Assembly (NCBI RefSeq): GCF_004341105.1 | Contig: NZ_SLZK01000001.1 | Coordinates: 744,001 to 808,000, forward strand | Source of the DNA: Rhizobium sp. BK418 | GTDB taxonomy: Bacteria; Pseudomonadota; Alphaproteobacteria; Rhizobiales; Rhizobiaceae | Direction: 5' to 3' | Length of the DNA: 64,000 bases | Shown here: one piece after another, positions 1-7,398 of the stretch | How the letters are laid out: every line of letters starts with the position of its first letter | Numbering within the stretch: the first letter of the stretch is position 1 | Notes under the pieces: model-generated | Database searches by the model: none | What the model saw: the letters and a program-made list of their open reading frames with translations, nothing else | What the model was told of the DNA's origin: nothing | Made by a program: the position numbers and the translations under genes

Positions 1-206
1 GGCTGGATCGATTCGAGCAGGTCGCCTATTTCCGATTCGTGCAGGCGCGCGACGTTCTGGCGAAGAAACAGCGTGTCGCGATCGGCAATGGCTGCACCGA
101 GCCGTGCCAGGAAGTCGCTGCGCACATTGCCGTCTTCGTTATAGATATCGACGTCTTCGTCGGATGGACGTTTGCGATTGCGGTCTTCGGTGTCGGTCGT
201 CGTCAT
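1..206 (-). CDS. mgtE: Magnesium transporter MgtE, N-terminal part (cut by window edge)
   Basis: Read on the minus strand from the ATG at 206, the frame stays open to the window edge and gives 68 residues. They begin MTTTDTEDRNRKRPSDED and continue into a helix with RLGAAIADRDTLFLRQNVAR and LHESEIGDLLE, the pattern that opens the cytosolic MgtE N domain of Mg2+ channels. The CBS pair and membrane domain would lie outside the window. In the family the N and CBS domains sense cytosolic Mg2+ and close the pore. The identification rests on this short stretch and on the rhizobial context. It is divergent from the deformylase-like gene. Confidence 0.7.
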   Translation of the reverse strand, partial: MTTTDTEDRNRKRPSDEDVDIYNEDGNVRSDFLARLGAAIADRDTLFLRQNVARLHESEIGDLLESIQ

Positions 207-444
207 CTGCCGCCCTCGCATCCCAGTTTGATTTAGACTATCGAGCTGCATTCGAGAATGTCGGCTGAAAATGCATTGTCAACAAGCGGATACGCGAACT
301 CCGCCCTGCCCTGCGCCGCCGGAATCCGCACCGACCAGCTAGCCGAAAGCACTACTGCCGTAAAGCGCAAACCCGTGCTTTCTGATGACAATGTCTGTGG
401 TCGGCTATAGTTTCCGCCGCCATCAGTCGAAAGGAACTTCACCC

Positions 445-939
445 GTGCCGATCCGCCCGATTCTCCGCTACCCGCATCCCGGCCTGAAGACGCTCTGCGC
501 GCCGGTGACGGCATTCGATTCGGTTCTGTCACGACTGGCGGACGACCTGCTGCAGACGATGCGTGCAGCGCCCGGCGTCGGCATCACTGCGGCTCATATC
601 GGCGTCTTTGAACGCCTGACGGTGCTGGAGCTCGACAAGGCGGACGGCGTACGCACCTACGTCAATCCGCAGATCACATGGTTTTCGGACGAGACGATGG
701 TTCATATGGAAGGCAGCGTCTCCATGCCGGGCGCCACGGGCGAGGTCACGCGCCCAAACGCGATCCGCTTCCGCTATCAGGACCTCGACGGCCAACAGCA
801 CGAGGAAGAGGCTTCCGGTTTCCTCGCCATCTGCGTCCAGCACGAGGTCGATCAGCTCGACGGGATTTTCTGGCTGCAGCGCCTGTCACGACTGAAGCGC
901 GACCGGCTGATCAGGAAATGGGAAAAGGCGAAAAGCTGA
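445..939 (+). CDS. Peptide deformylase-like protein with degenerate active site
   Basis: A 164-residue protein with the peptide deformylase fold. I place the start at the GTG at 445, behind AAAGGAAC; an upstream in-frame ATG at 385 would only add a non-conserved leader. Motif I is GVGITAAH (residues 44-51), where true enzymes have Gln in the last position. Motif II is EGSVS (89-93), where the metal-binding Cys is replaced by Ser91. Motif III is QHEVDQLDG (132-140), where the second His of HEXXH is Gln137. Two of three metal ligands are therefore missing, so it should not bind Fe2+/Zn2+ like a normal deformylase. Divergent deformylase paralogues are common in rhizobia beside an active def elsewhere. 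The function here is unknown. Confidence 0.8.
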   Translation: MPIRPILRYPHPGLKTLCAPVTAFDSVLSRLADDLLQTMRAAPGVGITAAHIGVFERLTVLELDKADGVRTYVNPQITWFSDETMVHMEGSVSMPGATGEVTRPNAIRFRYQDLDGQQHEEEASGFLAICVQHEVDQLDGIFWLQRLSRLKRDRLIRKWEKAKS

Positions 940-1018
940 GGCCTGGCCACCGTCGGGCGAACCAACAGCACCCTTCGGGCGTTTGTCTTGCAGAACGGTA
1001 ACCCGGAAGGAGACCGCA

Positions 1019-1516
1019 ATGCCTGGGAATAAAGACAAGTCCTCGCGCTCTCGCGAAGAGGATTATCGCGACTTCGAGGAACGCAATCTGGACGATGGCT
1101 GGCCCTATGCCGATGATAGCGGCGCCAAGTCTGCGGGCAGCGAAAACCGCCCATATGGCGAAACCGCCGCCAATTTCGACCGCGACCGCAACAGCGGTTT
1201 TCGCATTGACGGGACCGACGAGGACGGCAATGAAAACCGCCTGAAGGATTCACTCGAGCCGGATACGATCGACCGCGATGACAGCGACGAGCTCGAAGCG
1301 CGCGTGCATGACAATCTGGAAAATATTCCCGACGTCGATATCGACAGTGTGGAGGTTCATGCCGATGGGCATATCGTGACGCTGGAGGGGTCCGTAGAGA
1401 CGATCGGCATCGCCCGCAAGGTCGAACTCGGTGCGCTGTCGGTGGACGGGGTCCATCATGTTCGAAACCGCCTAGAGGTGACCGGCGTCGACGCCCATAT
1501 CCCCAACGAGGATTGA
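1019..1516 (+). CDS. BON-domain protein with long acidic N-terminal region
   Basis: 165 residues from the ATG at 1019, which has a good AAGGAG-type ribosome site (CCCGGAAGGAGACCGCA). Residues 1 to about 90 are strongly charged, rich in Asp, Glu, Arg and Asn, and look disordered. Residues about 95-165 form one BON domain with the alternating pattern LEARVHDNLENIPDVD and VTLEGSVETIGIARKVE. BON domains bind phospholipid or other envelope components in proteins such as OsmY, but those are periplasmic and repeated; this one has no signal peptide and a single copy. It follows the deformylase-like gene by 79 bases. Role unknown, perhaps stress-related. Confidence 0.75.
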   Translation: MPGNKDKSSRSREEDYRDFEERNLDDGWPYADDSGAKSAGSENRPYGETAANFDRDRNSGFRIDGTDEDGNENRLKDSLEPDTIDRDDSDELEARVHDNLENIPDVDIDSVEVHADGHIVTLEGSVETIGIARKVELGALSVDGVHHVRNRLEVTGVDAHIPNED

Positions 1517-1544
1517 GGCAAAAAACACGAAATCGCCACATTTG

Positions 1545-1576
1545 AAAACCGGGAAGCGTCTGCTTTCCGGTTTCCA
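1545..1576 (+). terminator. Hairpin downstream of the BON gene, possible terminator
   Basis: The arms AACCGGGAAGC (1547-1557) and GCTTTCCGGTT (1562-1572) pair over 11 bp with one G-U, around a GTCT loop. The T-run after it is poor, so termination may be weak. The rest of the gap to 1844 is AT-richer and shows no gene; it must hold the promoter of the next gene, but I could not pick one with confidence. Confidence 0.45.
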
Positions 1577-1844
1577 AGTGTGTAAAATTACAAATAGTTA
1601 ATCAATTAAAGATTGCAGATGTGTAATCTTGGCGAAAGCGTCGGAACCTCAGGCAATTAACTATGCCGGCTAAGGTAACGAACCCCTCAAGATCATTGAC
1701 AAATATGTGATTTTATTCGGACGAAACGTCGCACGCTGCCCGTCATCTTTCTCTCAAAATTGCCCTAATTGGGGCGCGGACTCAATCTTGCCGGGGGTCG
1801 GTTCTGCGTTGTTGAATTCAACAACAGATTGAGGAGATAGATCC

Positions 1845-2216
1845 ATGCGCATGAAATTCGCAGTCGCTGCCACCCTATTTGCCGCCAGCATGGCAAGTGC
1901 TGCTTTTGCCGCGCCGAAATACTCGGATGACTATTCCAACGGCGGTGATGGCCTCTACCAAACTCCGGTCGCACCATCCAAGTCCGTTCACTATCCGACC
2001 CATGTGACACGTCCGGCCTATTCCAGCGACTATACGAATGACAGTGATGGTTTCGCGCCGACGGCGATGGCGAAGCCGGCGAAGGTCGACACCGCCGCAA
2101 CCGGCAGCATCAAGCCGCTTCCGGATTGCCACAGCATGGTTGGCCCGAAGGGTTCTCGCCAGAAAGGTGCCGACAGCGGTGCCACTCGCACCGAAGCTTG
2201 CCGCGAAACGCACTGA
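1845..2216 (+). CDS. Small secreted protein with a duplicated YSxDY(S/T)N motif
   Basis: 123 residues starting at the ATG at 1845, behind TTGAGGAGATAG. Residues 1-23 are a clear Sec signal peptide ending AAFA-AP. The mature part is about 100 residues and contains an internal duplication: YSDDYSNGGDG at 26-36 and YSSDYTNDSDG at 59-69. The C-terminal half is Lys/Ala-rich and has two cysteines (in PDCHSM and EACRETH) that could form a disulfide in the periplasm. I recognise no family. It is a single-gene unit, with a 328-base upstream gap and a strong terminator 11 bases after the stop. Likely a rhizobia-restricted envelope or secreted protein. Confidence 0.75.
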   Translation: MRMKFAVAATLFAASMASAAFAAPKYSDDYSNGGDGLYQTPVAPSKSVHYPTHVTRPAYSSDYTNDSDGFAPTAMAKPAKVDTAATGSIKPLPDCHSMVGPKGSRQKGADSGATRTEACRETH

Positions 2217-2227
2217 CATGCCTTGAG

Positions 2228-2258
2228 AAAGGGCCGGTTTCCGGCCCTTTTCTTTTTT
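2228..2258 (+). terminator. Rho-independent terminator of the small secreted protein gene
   Basis: AAAGGGCCGG (2228-2237), a TTT loop and CCGGCCCTTTT, followed by CTTTTTT: a perfect GC-rich stem with a U-tract. Confidence 0.9.
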
Positions 2259-2348
2259 CGGATTTCCGGTTTTCCTCTTTAAATTCAACGCTTCGCACGG
2301 CGTAATCCACACCTCGATCAAGCATTTAAAAAAAACTGTCACATCGTG

Positions 2349-2377
2349 CTTGTGTCCGTCTGAGGCTTTTGCTACAT
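2349..2377 (+). promoter_or_regulatory. Promoter of the tRNA-Leu gene
   Basis: CTTGTG (2349-2354), exactly 17 bases, then CTACAT (2372-2377). This matches the rhizobial housekeeping pattern CTTGAC-N17-CTATAT at 9 of 12 positions. It would start transcription near 2384, about 29 bases before the mature tRNA. Confidence 0.55.
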
Positions 2378-2412
2378 GCTGCCTCGCCGACGCAAATCGG
2401 CCCTACCACGAT

Positions 2413-2497
2413 GCGGTCGTGGCGGAATTGGTAGACGCGCAGCGTTGAGGTCGCTGTGGGGCAACCCGTGGAAGTTCGAGTCTTCTCGACCGCACCA
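2413..2497 (+). tRNA. tRNA-Leu, anticodon GAG
   Basis: 85 bases with CCA encoded. The acceptor stem is GCGGTCG (2413-2419) with CGACCGC (2487-2493), then A and CCA. The anticodon arm is CAGCG-TTGAGGT-CGCTG, giving anticodon GAG, which reads CUC and CUU leucine codons. The long variable arm (TGGGGCAACCCGTG region) is that of a class II tRNA, as expected for leucine. The T-loop GTTCGAGTC is normal. It stands alone, with its own promoter and a terminator directly after it. Confidence 0.96.
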
Positions 2498-2499
2498 AG

Positions 2500-2529
2500 A
2501 AACCCGCTTCGGCGGGTTTTTTCTTTTTC
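2500..2529 (+). terminator. Terminator of tRNA-Leu
   Basis: AAACCCGC (2500-2507), a TTCG tetraloop and GCGGGTTT, followed by TTTCTTTTT. Confidence 0.93.
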
Positions 2530-2919
2530 GGCCAAACGCTTAGTGCCTTGATCTGTCTGCCATAAGCCGTAACGCGCTTGGCGCCCCCTTGCCGCTCATT
2601 TCGTCGATCGCGGATGACAGAGCGTTACCTTCCCGCAACGACCACAAGTCTGATGCGCAATCTCCTGCTTGACTTGCATCTGGAATTGAGAACATAACTG
2701 GAACAGTTAAGGGTTCAGGGGTGTTCATTTTCATGAAGATAATTTTGATCAGCAATTTTTGATGGGTCGGTAGAAGAACTATCGGCTGCCACATCGGTCT
2801 GTGCGGCTAACGCGCGCCGGCATCCAGTCTCCTCACGCACTCGAACACAAGCCGGACGTCTTGGCCTGGCGCTCATCTCTACCTGCGCACTTGCATGGCA
2901 TCTAACGATTGGGGATCGC
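2530..2919. other. Intergenic stretch without a recognisable gene
   Basis: 390 bases between the tRNA terminator and the DUF1190 gene. Short open frames exist on the minus strand, but they have no ribosome site, no recognisable composition and no family match that I know. The part around 2715-2770 is AT-rich and may hold the promoter of the downstream pair. I see no clear RNA structure. Confidence 0.5.
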
Positions 2920-3492
2920 ATGACACCGGAAGATCGCTACCGATACACAAAGGGAGGTGTGAAGCTCGCCATTCTCGGAACGTTTATTTTCGCGATTTAT
3001 CTCGTCGAGCGTTCCATGGGCGAGACCGAGACGGCCGCCTATAGGACGCTTGACGAGTGTCTGAAGGATAGCAAGTTCGGTCCGGACGATTGCAAGAGCA
3101 GCTTCGAGACTGCCCGTGCCGAGCATCTAAAAAACGCACCTTCCTATCAGAACCGCGAGGATTGCGAGGAGGAGTTCGGCACCGGCCACTGTGAGCAGAC
3201 AAGTTCAATGCATGGTGCCGGTGGAGGACATTACGTCCCCTATCAATCAGGCTATCTCATCGGCCAGCCCGAAAAGGACGTCAATGGCGTCTACTACCCG
3301 GCTGTACCGGCATCGGCACTTTACGAAAGCAGCCACGTCTCGGGCTTCGTCAATGCTGCTGGCGTATTGGTCACTAACAAGGTCGGCGGCTTTAAGATGA
3401 CTTATGGCAATGGAGCGCTCGTCAGGCCTGATGCCACTACGACGACACTTGCCCGCTCTGGCTTCGGCACGCGCCACTCTTCCGCGTCCTGA
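2920..3492 (+). CDS. DUF1190 family protein (YgiB-like), membrane-anchored
   Basis: 190 residues from the ATG at 2920, behind GGGGA. Residues 1-12 are cytosolic and charged. Residues about 14-29 (VKLAILGTFIFAIYLV) form one membrane anchor or uncleaved signal. The rest contains two pairs of spaced cysteines (LDECL/DDCKS and REDCEE/GHCEQ) followed by a Gly/Ser/Tyr-rich tail, as in DUF1190/YgiB proteins. In enterobacteria ygiB sits directly before ygiC, a glutathionylspermidine-synthase-like gene, and the same order is kept here with a 10-base gap. The pair is probably one operon. The biochemical role of YgiB is not established. Confidence 0.8.
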   Translation: MTPEDRYRYTKGGVKLAILGTFIFAIYLVERSMGETETAAYRTLDECLKDSKFGPDDCKSSFETARAEHLKNAPSYQNREDCEEEFGTGHCEQTSSMHGAGGGHYVPYQSGYLIGQPEKDVNGVYYPAVPASALYESSHVSGFVNAAGVLVTNKVGGFKMTYGNGALVRPDATTTTLARSGFGTRHSSAS

Positions 3493-3502
3493 GGGCTCCA
3501 AG

Positions 3503-4666
3503 ATGAAGCGTATCGCGACTGGCGAAAGGCCGGACTGGATCCAGAAGCTCGAAGCGCTGGATTTCACCATTCACCATATGTATGGCGAACTCTATTGGGA
3601 CGAGTGTAACGCCTACCAGTTCACGCTCACTCAGATCGAAGACGATCTGGAAGATCCGACCAATGAGATCCTGGAGCTCTGCTACAAGGCAGTCGATCGC
3701 ATTTGCGCTGATTCCGCATTGATGACGCGCATGGCGATCCCGACCGAATTCCACGAGGCTGTCAGGAAATCCTGGAAATGGTCCGACCGTGACATCTACG
3801 GTCGTTTCGACCTGCGTTACGATGGCAAGAGCCCGGCGAAGCTTTTCGAATTCAACGCCGATACGCCGACCTCCCTCTTCGAAAGCGCTGTGATCCAGTG
3901 GGAATGGCTTCAGGACATGAAACGATTGGGGCGGTTTAGCGCCGATACCGATCAGTTCAACTCCATCCACGAGAAGCTTATCGGTGCCTTCCAGTATTTC
4001 AAGAATGCCAGCGACAGCGGCGTCTTCCATTTCGGCTGCATCACCGACAACGAGGAAGATTATCTGACGACCAAATATCTGGCCGATGTCGCCTTCCAGG
4101 CGGGCTTCGAAGTAGTGCTGCTCGACATGGAAGAGATCGGTATCGATCCGGAAAAATGGTTCACCGATCTGGAAGACCGCCGGATGGAGAACCTTTTCAA
4201 GCTCTATCCGCTGGAATTCATGGTCCACGAGGATTTTGGCGCACATCTCATCTCCACGGGCACGAAGATCCACGAGCCCCTGTGGAAGATGACACTGTCG
4301 AACAAGGGTCTCCTGCCCGTCCTCTGGGAAATGGCGCCCAACCATCCGAACCTGCTGCCGGCCTATTTCGCTGACGATCACCGGTCACAGCGCCTGGAAA
4401 ACTCCGTAAGAAAACCGCTCCTGTCTCGCGAAGGCGCGAACGTCACGCTGACATCGGAGGGAAAGACGATCGCGGTGGACGGTGAATACGGCGAAGAAGG
4501 TTATATCGTGCAGGAAGCCTGTCTGCTTCCGCAATTCGGCGACGATTATGCCGTCGTCGGTTCCTGGGTGGTGGCAGGAGAGGCCTGCGGCATCTGCATC
4601 CGCGAGGACAAATCGCCCATCACGCAGGACCTCTCCCGCTTCGTCCCGCATTTCATCATGGATTGA
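3503..4666 (+). CDS. Glutathionylspermidine synthase-like ATP-grasp ligase (YgiC/YjfC family)
   Basis: 387 residues from the ATG at 3503, chosen because GAGGGCTCCAAG lies just before it; the open frame continues upstream but overlaps the DUF1190 gene. It has the hallmarks of the synthetase half of Gsp synthase: RFDLRYDG and KLFEFNADTPTS near residues 105-130, WKMTLSNKGLLPVLW, and a C-terminal ATP-grasp region with EEGYIVQEAC and VVGSWVVAGEACGICIRED. The N-terminal amidase domain of true bifunctional Gsp enzymes is absent. YgiC homologues are thought to make an amide bond between a peptide and an amine, but the substrates are unproven. Co-transcription with DUF1190 fits the enterobacterial pair. 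Confidence 0.85.
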   Translation: MKRIATGERPDWIQKLEALDFTIHHMYGELYWDECNAYQFTLTQIEDDLEDPTNEILELCYKAVDRICADSALMTRMAIPTEFHEAVRKSWKWSDRDIYGRFDLRYDGKSPAKLFEFNADTPTSLFESAVIQWEWLQDMKRLGRFSADTDQFNSIHEKLIGAFQYFKNASDSGVFHFGCITDNEEDYLTTKYLADVAFQAGFEVVLLDMEEIGIDPEKWFTDLEDRRMENLFKLYPLEFMVHEDFGAHLISTGTKIHEPLWKMTLSNKGLLPVLWEMAPNHPNLLPAYFADDHRSQRLENSVRKPLLSREGANVTLTSEGKTIAVDGEYGEEGYIVQEACLLPQFGDDYAVVGSWVVAGEACGICIREDKSPITQDLSRFVPHFIMD

Positions 4667-4781
4667 TTGCATATCTGAGATGGCTGCCCGCCGCAAAGAG
4701 CGATTGAATCGCTCTTCGCCCAAGTCCATATAGAAGCCCGCGCCCGGCCCTCCTCTCCGCATGATGGCGCCAAGGACTGCC

Positions 4782-5507
4782 ATGCTACGCACCGATCTCG
4801 ATTTCTCCATGCTCCCGAAACTTGGCTCGCGCCCCGTTCGCTGGCGAATCTCCGATGGGCTCATTCCTTATGCGGAAGCGGTGGAGACTATGGAACGGGA
4901 GGTCGCCAATATTGCCGAAGGCGGCGATGAGCTCGTCTGGCTGCTGGAACATCCGCCGCTTTACACGGCCGGCACCAGCGCAGACGCCAAGGATCTCGTC
5001 CAGCCGGATCGTTTCCCGGTCTTCGCCACCGGCCGCGGCGGCGAATATACCTATCATGGTCCCGGCCAGCGTGTTGCCTATGTTATGCTCGATCTGAAGC
5101 GCCGAAGGCAAGATGTGCGTGCCTTCGTGGCCGCCCTTGAAGAAGTCATCATCCGCACGCTCGATTCGATGAATGTGCGCGGCGAGCGGCGTGAGGATCG
5201 CGTCGGTGTCTGGGTCCGTCGGCCGGAAAGGCCCTTGCTGCCTGATGGCACGATGGCCGAAGACAAGATCGCTGCTCTTGGCATTCGCTTGCGCAAATGG
5301 GTGACCTTCCACGGCCTGTCGCTGAACGTCGATCCTGATCTCGATCATTTCAACGGCATCGTGCCTTGCGGCATCTCGGCCTATGGCGTCACCAGCCTCG
5401 TCGATCTTGGTCTGCTGGTGACGATGGCCGATGCCGATATCCGCCTGCGTGCCGCCTTCGAAGAAGTCTTCGGGCAAACCGTCAACGATAGAGCGCACTG
5501 TCCCTGA
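4782..5507 (+). CDS. lipB: Octanoyl-[acyl-carrier-protein]:protein N-octanoyltransferase (LipB)
   Basis: 241 residues. It moves octanoyl groups from ACP to lipoyl domains, the first step of lipoate synthesis, and so serves GcvH and the 2-oxoacid dehydrogenases; gcvH is in this window. The start at 4782 has AAGGA upstream, while two closer-set ATGs at 4761 and 4764 would add a non-conserved leader. Family signatures are [11 protein letters not shown] (54-64), [13 protein letters not shown] (84-96, substrate pocket), Lys162 in DKIAALGIR, the FHGLSLNV stretch, and Cys196 in NGIVPCGI. Lys and Cys are the catalytic pair in LipB. Complete and normal in length. Confidence 0.94.
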   Translation: MLRTDLDFSMLPKLGSRPVRWRISDGLIPYAEAVETMEREVANIAEGGDELVWLLEHPPLYTAGTSADAKDLVQPDRFPVFATGRGGEYTYHGPGQRVAYVMLDLKRRRQDVRAFVAALEEVIIRTLDSMNVRGERREDRVGVWVRRPERPLLPDGTMAEDKIAALGIRLRKWVTFHGLSLNVDPDLDHFNGIVPCGISAYGVTSLVDLGLLVTMADADIRLRAAFEEVFGQTVNDRAHCP

Positions 5508-5570
5508 TTGCTGGCCTTGATCCGCTGAACGTCCTGTGATTGATGACATCATCCGCGGGAAGCAGCCGTC

Positions 5571-6530
5571 ATGTCCGAATCTCCCTCCACCCAGAATCCG
5601 CTCCAGGGCATGGCCATCATGGCTGGCGCCATGGCGATCCTGCCAACGATGGACGCAATCGCCAAATATATGGCGACCTTCGAGGGCATGTCGCCCGGAC
5701 AGGTAACTTTTTACCGCTTTTTCTTTCAGCTCGTCTGTACCCTGCCGATCCTCTTTGCGATGTTCGGTATGCAGGCGCTCTCGGCTAGGCGCCCGTGGAT
5801 GAACCTGCTGCGCGGCGCGCTGCATGGCGCAGCCAGCCTGCTCTTCTTCGTCGCCGTCAAATACATGCCGCTCGCCGATGTTTTCGCCATCTATTTCGTC
5901 GAGCCCTTCATGCTGACGGCGCTCTCGGCGCTGTTCCTGGGTGACAGGGTCGGCTGGCGGCGCTGGATGGCAATCGTCGTCGGCTTCGGCGGCGCCATGA
6001 TCGTCATTCAGCCGAGCTACGAGATCTTCGGCCTGAAGGCGCTGCTGCCGGTCTTCTGCGCCTTCCTCTTCTCGCTCTATCTCTTTCTGAACCGCGCGAT
6101 CGGTGAGGCGGATTCGCCGCTGACGATGCAAACGATGTCGGGCATCGGCGGCACGATCTTCATGGCCGGAGCGCTTTTCGTCGGAAACAGCCTCGGCAGT
6201 GCGGACTTCACCCCCTCCCTGCCCGCCTCTTGGCTCGGCCTCGTCCTGCTGCTGATCCTCGGCACGATTTCCGGCTATGCACATATGCTGGTTGTTAAGG
6301 CTTTCCGGTTGGCACCACTCTCGCTGCTGGCTCCTTTCCAATATTTCGAAATTATCTCGGCAACCGTTCTCGGTTACGCCCTCTTCGGAGATTTTCCAAA
6401 TGTTTCCAAATGGATCGGCATCGCGATCATCGTCGCGTCCGGCCTTTTCATCATCTGGCGCGAGCGGCTGCAGGCGCGATTGCTAAAATCCACACAAAAC
6501 GGCGCATCGACAGTTAACCCTGCTTCTTGA
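5571..6530 (+). CDS. EamA/DMT-family transporter (10 membrane segments)
   Basis: 319 residues with about ten hydrophobic segments, arranged as two five-helix EamA repeats (about 15-150 and 160-300). Typical features are the AIMAGAMAILPTMDAIAKYM start, FYRFFFQLV, NLLRGALHGAASLLFFVAVKYM, and the second-repeat ISGYAHMLVVKAFRLAPLSLLAPFQY. The family exports or imports small metabolites and the substrate cannot be told from sequence. The gene follows lipB after 63 bases with its own ribosome site (GGGAAGCAG). Confidence 0.85.
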   Translation: MSESPSTQNPLQGMAIMAGAMAILPTMDAIAKYMATFEGMSPGQVTFYRFFFQLVCTLPILFAMFGMQALSARRPWMNLLRGALHGAASLLFFVAVKYMPLADVFAIYFVEPFMLTALSALFLGDRVGWRRWMAIVVGFGGAMIVIQPSYEIFGLKALLPVFCAFLFSLYLFLNRAIGEADSPLTMQTMSGIGGTIFMAGALFVGNSLGSADFTPSLPASWLGLVLLLILGTISGYAHMLVVKAFRLAPLSLLAPFQYFEIISATVLGYALFGDFPNVSKWIGIAIIVASGLFIIWRERLQARLLKSTQNGASTVNPAS

Positions 6531-6594
6531 CGGATATTCAATTCGGCGCCGATAAAGCCATTTCCGGCTTCATGATGAAGTCTGGAGATAAAAC

Positions 6595-7299
6595 ATGAGT
6601 GAGTTCCGTCTCGCGTTTCCGGCGTGTGTCATTGCCGGGAAGCATCGGCTGACGGCCGAAGACATCGTGCTTTTGCGCAAACACACCTTCCCGGAGGGAA
6701 TCCGGACTTCCGATCATGTCGTGGTGATGTTGGCGCTCAATAATTCCTGCCCCGAAAAATGCTCCGAATGGAACACGTTCTTCGTCGAACAACTGGCAGG
6801 CTTCATCGTCGATTACACCTATCCGCAGGGCTCGCTGGACGAGATCAATGTCGCGTGGATCATGCGCATGTTCACGACTGACGGCGTCGTCAACTCCGTC
6901 CTCGAACTCGAGCTCATCCTGCACGTCATGGAGCTGTCCGCCCATGTTCCCGACGAACTCCGGGCACTGGCACTCGACCAGCTCCGCCTGGCGCTATCGG
7001 AGAATATCGGCGGTTACAGGCTGACCCGCGCCACCGACCGCAAGAACATTACGCGGCAGGACGTGGATTACGTCATGCGGGTTTTGAGAAGCGTCAGCGA
7101 AGGCGGCATTATCGGCGTATCGCCGGTCGAATACGGCGTCCTGCAGCGCATCGAGGCAGAAACCCAGCCCGGCGCCAATCATCAGCGCTGGGGCGAGATC
7201 ATGGCTGCGGTCGAACTCCGGGATTATGCCCAGCCGAGGCGGAGCCGCTGGCTGCGCATCATTGACGAAGAGCCGGTCGTCGCTGCAGCTGTTGCCTGA
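6595..7299 (+). CDS. Conserved protein of unknown function
   Basis: 234 residues from the ATG at 6595, behind TGGAGATAAAAC. It has no signal peptide or membrane segment and looks like an all-helical cytosolic protein. Notable stretches are MLALNNSCPEKCSEWNTFFVE (two Cys, about 43-63), a central acidic and hydrophobic region VNSVLELELILHVME, and VDYVMRVLRSVSEGGIIGVS. The alternating EL/LA helices recall tellurite-resistance TerB-type helical domains, but I cannot confirm that. It sits alone between the DMT permease and pccA. Confidence 0.6.
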   Translation: MSEFRLAFPACVIAGKHRLTAEDIVLLRKHTFPEGIRTSDHVVVMLALNNSCPEKCSEWNTFFVEQLAGFIVDYTYPQGSLDEINVAWIMRMFTTDGVVNSVLELELILHVMELSAHVPDELRALALDQLRLALSENIGGYRLTRATDRKNITRQDVDYVMRVLRSVSEGGIIGVSPVEYGVLQRIEAETQPGANHQRWGEIMAAVELRDYAQPRRSRWLRIIDEEPVVAAAVA

Positions 7300-7343
7300 C
7301 CGGTCGAGCCTCCAGACCCCTCTGATTCTTCAAGCCAATTGTA

Positions 7344-7377
7344 CGTTCCGGCTTTTTATGCGTAAAACTCCGGAACG
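7344..7377. promoter_or_regulatory. Long inverted repeat in the pccA leader
   Basis: CGTTCCGG (7344-7351) and CCGGAACG (7370-7377) are perfect inverse complements. Inside them TTTTA (7354-7358) and TAAAA (7363-7367) pair again around TGCG. The whole forms a nearly continuous hairpin ending 21 bases before the pccA start and just ahead of its ribosome site (GGTGGAG). It could be an operator or an RNA structure; there is no T-run to support a terminator. Confidence 0.5.
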
Positions 7378-7398
7378 CATTTCCTGGGTGGAGTCTCG

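Noticed and set aside
4785..6341. A 518-codon minus-strand open frame across lipB and the DMT gene
   Set aside because: It runs through two real genes and an intergenic gap, is very rich in Glu/Gln/Arg, and has no ribosome site.
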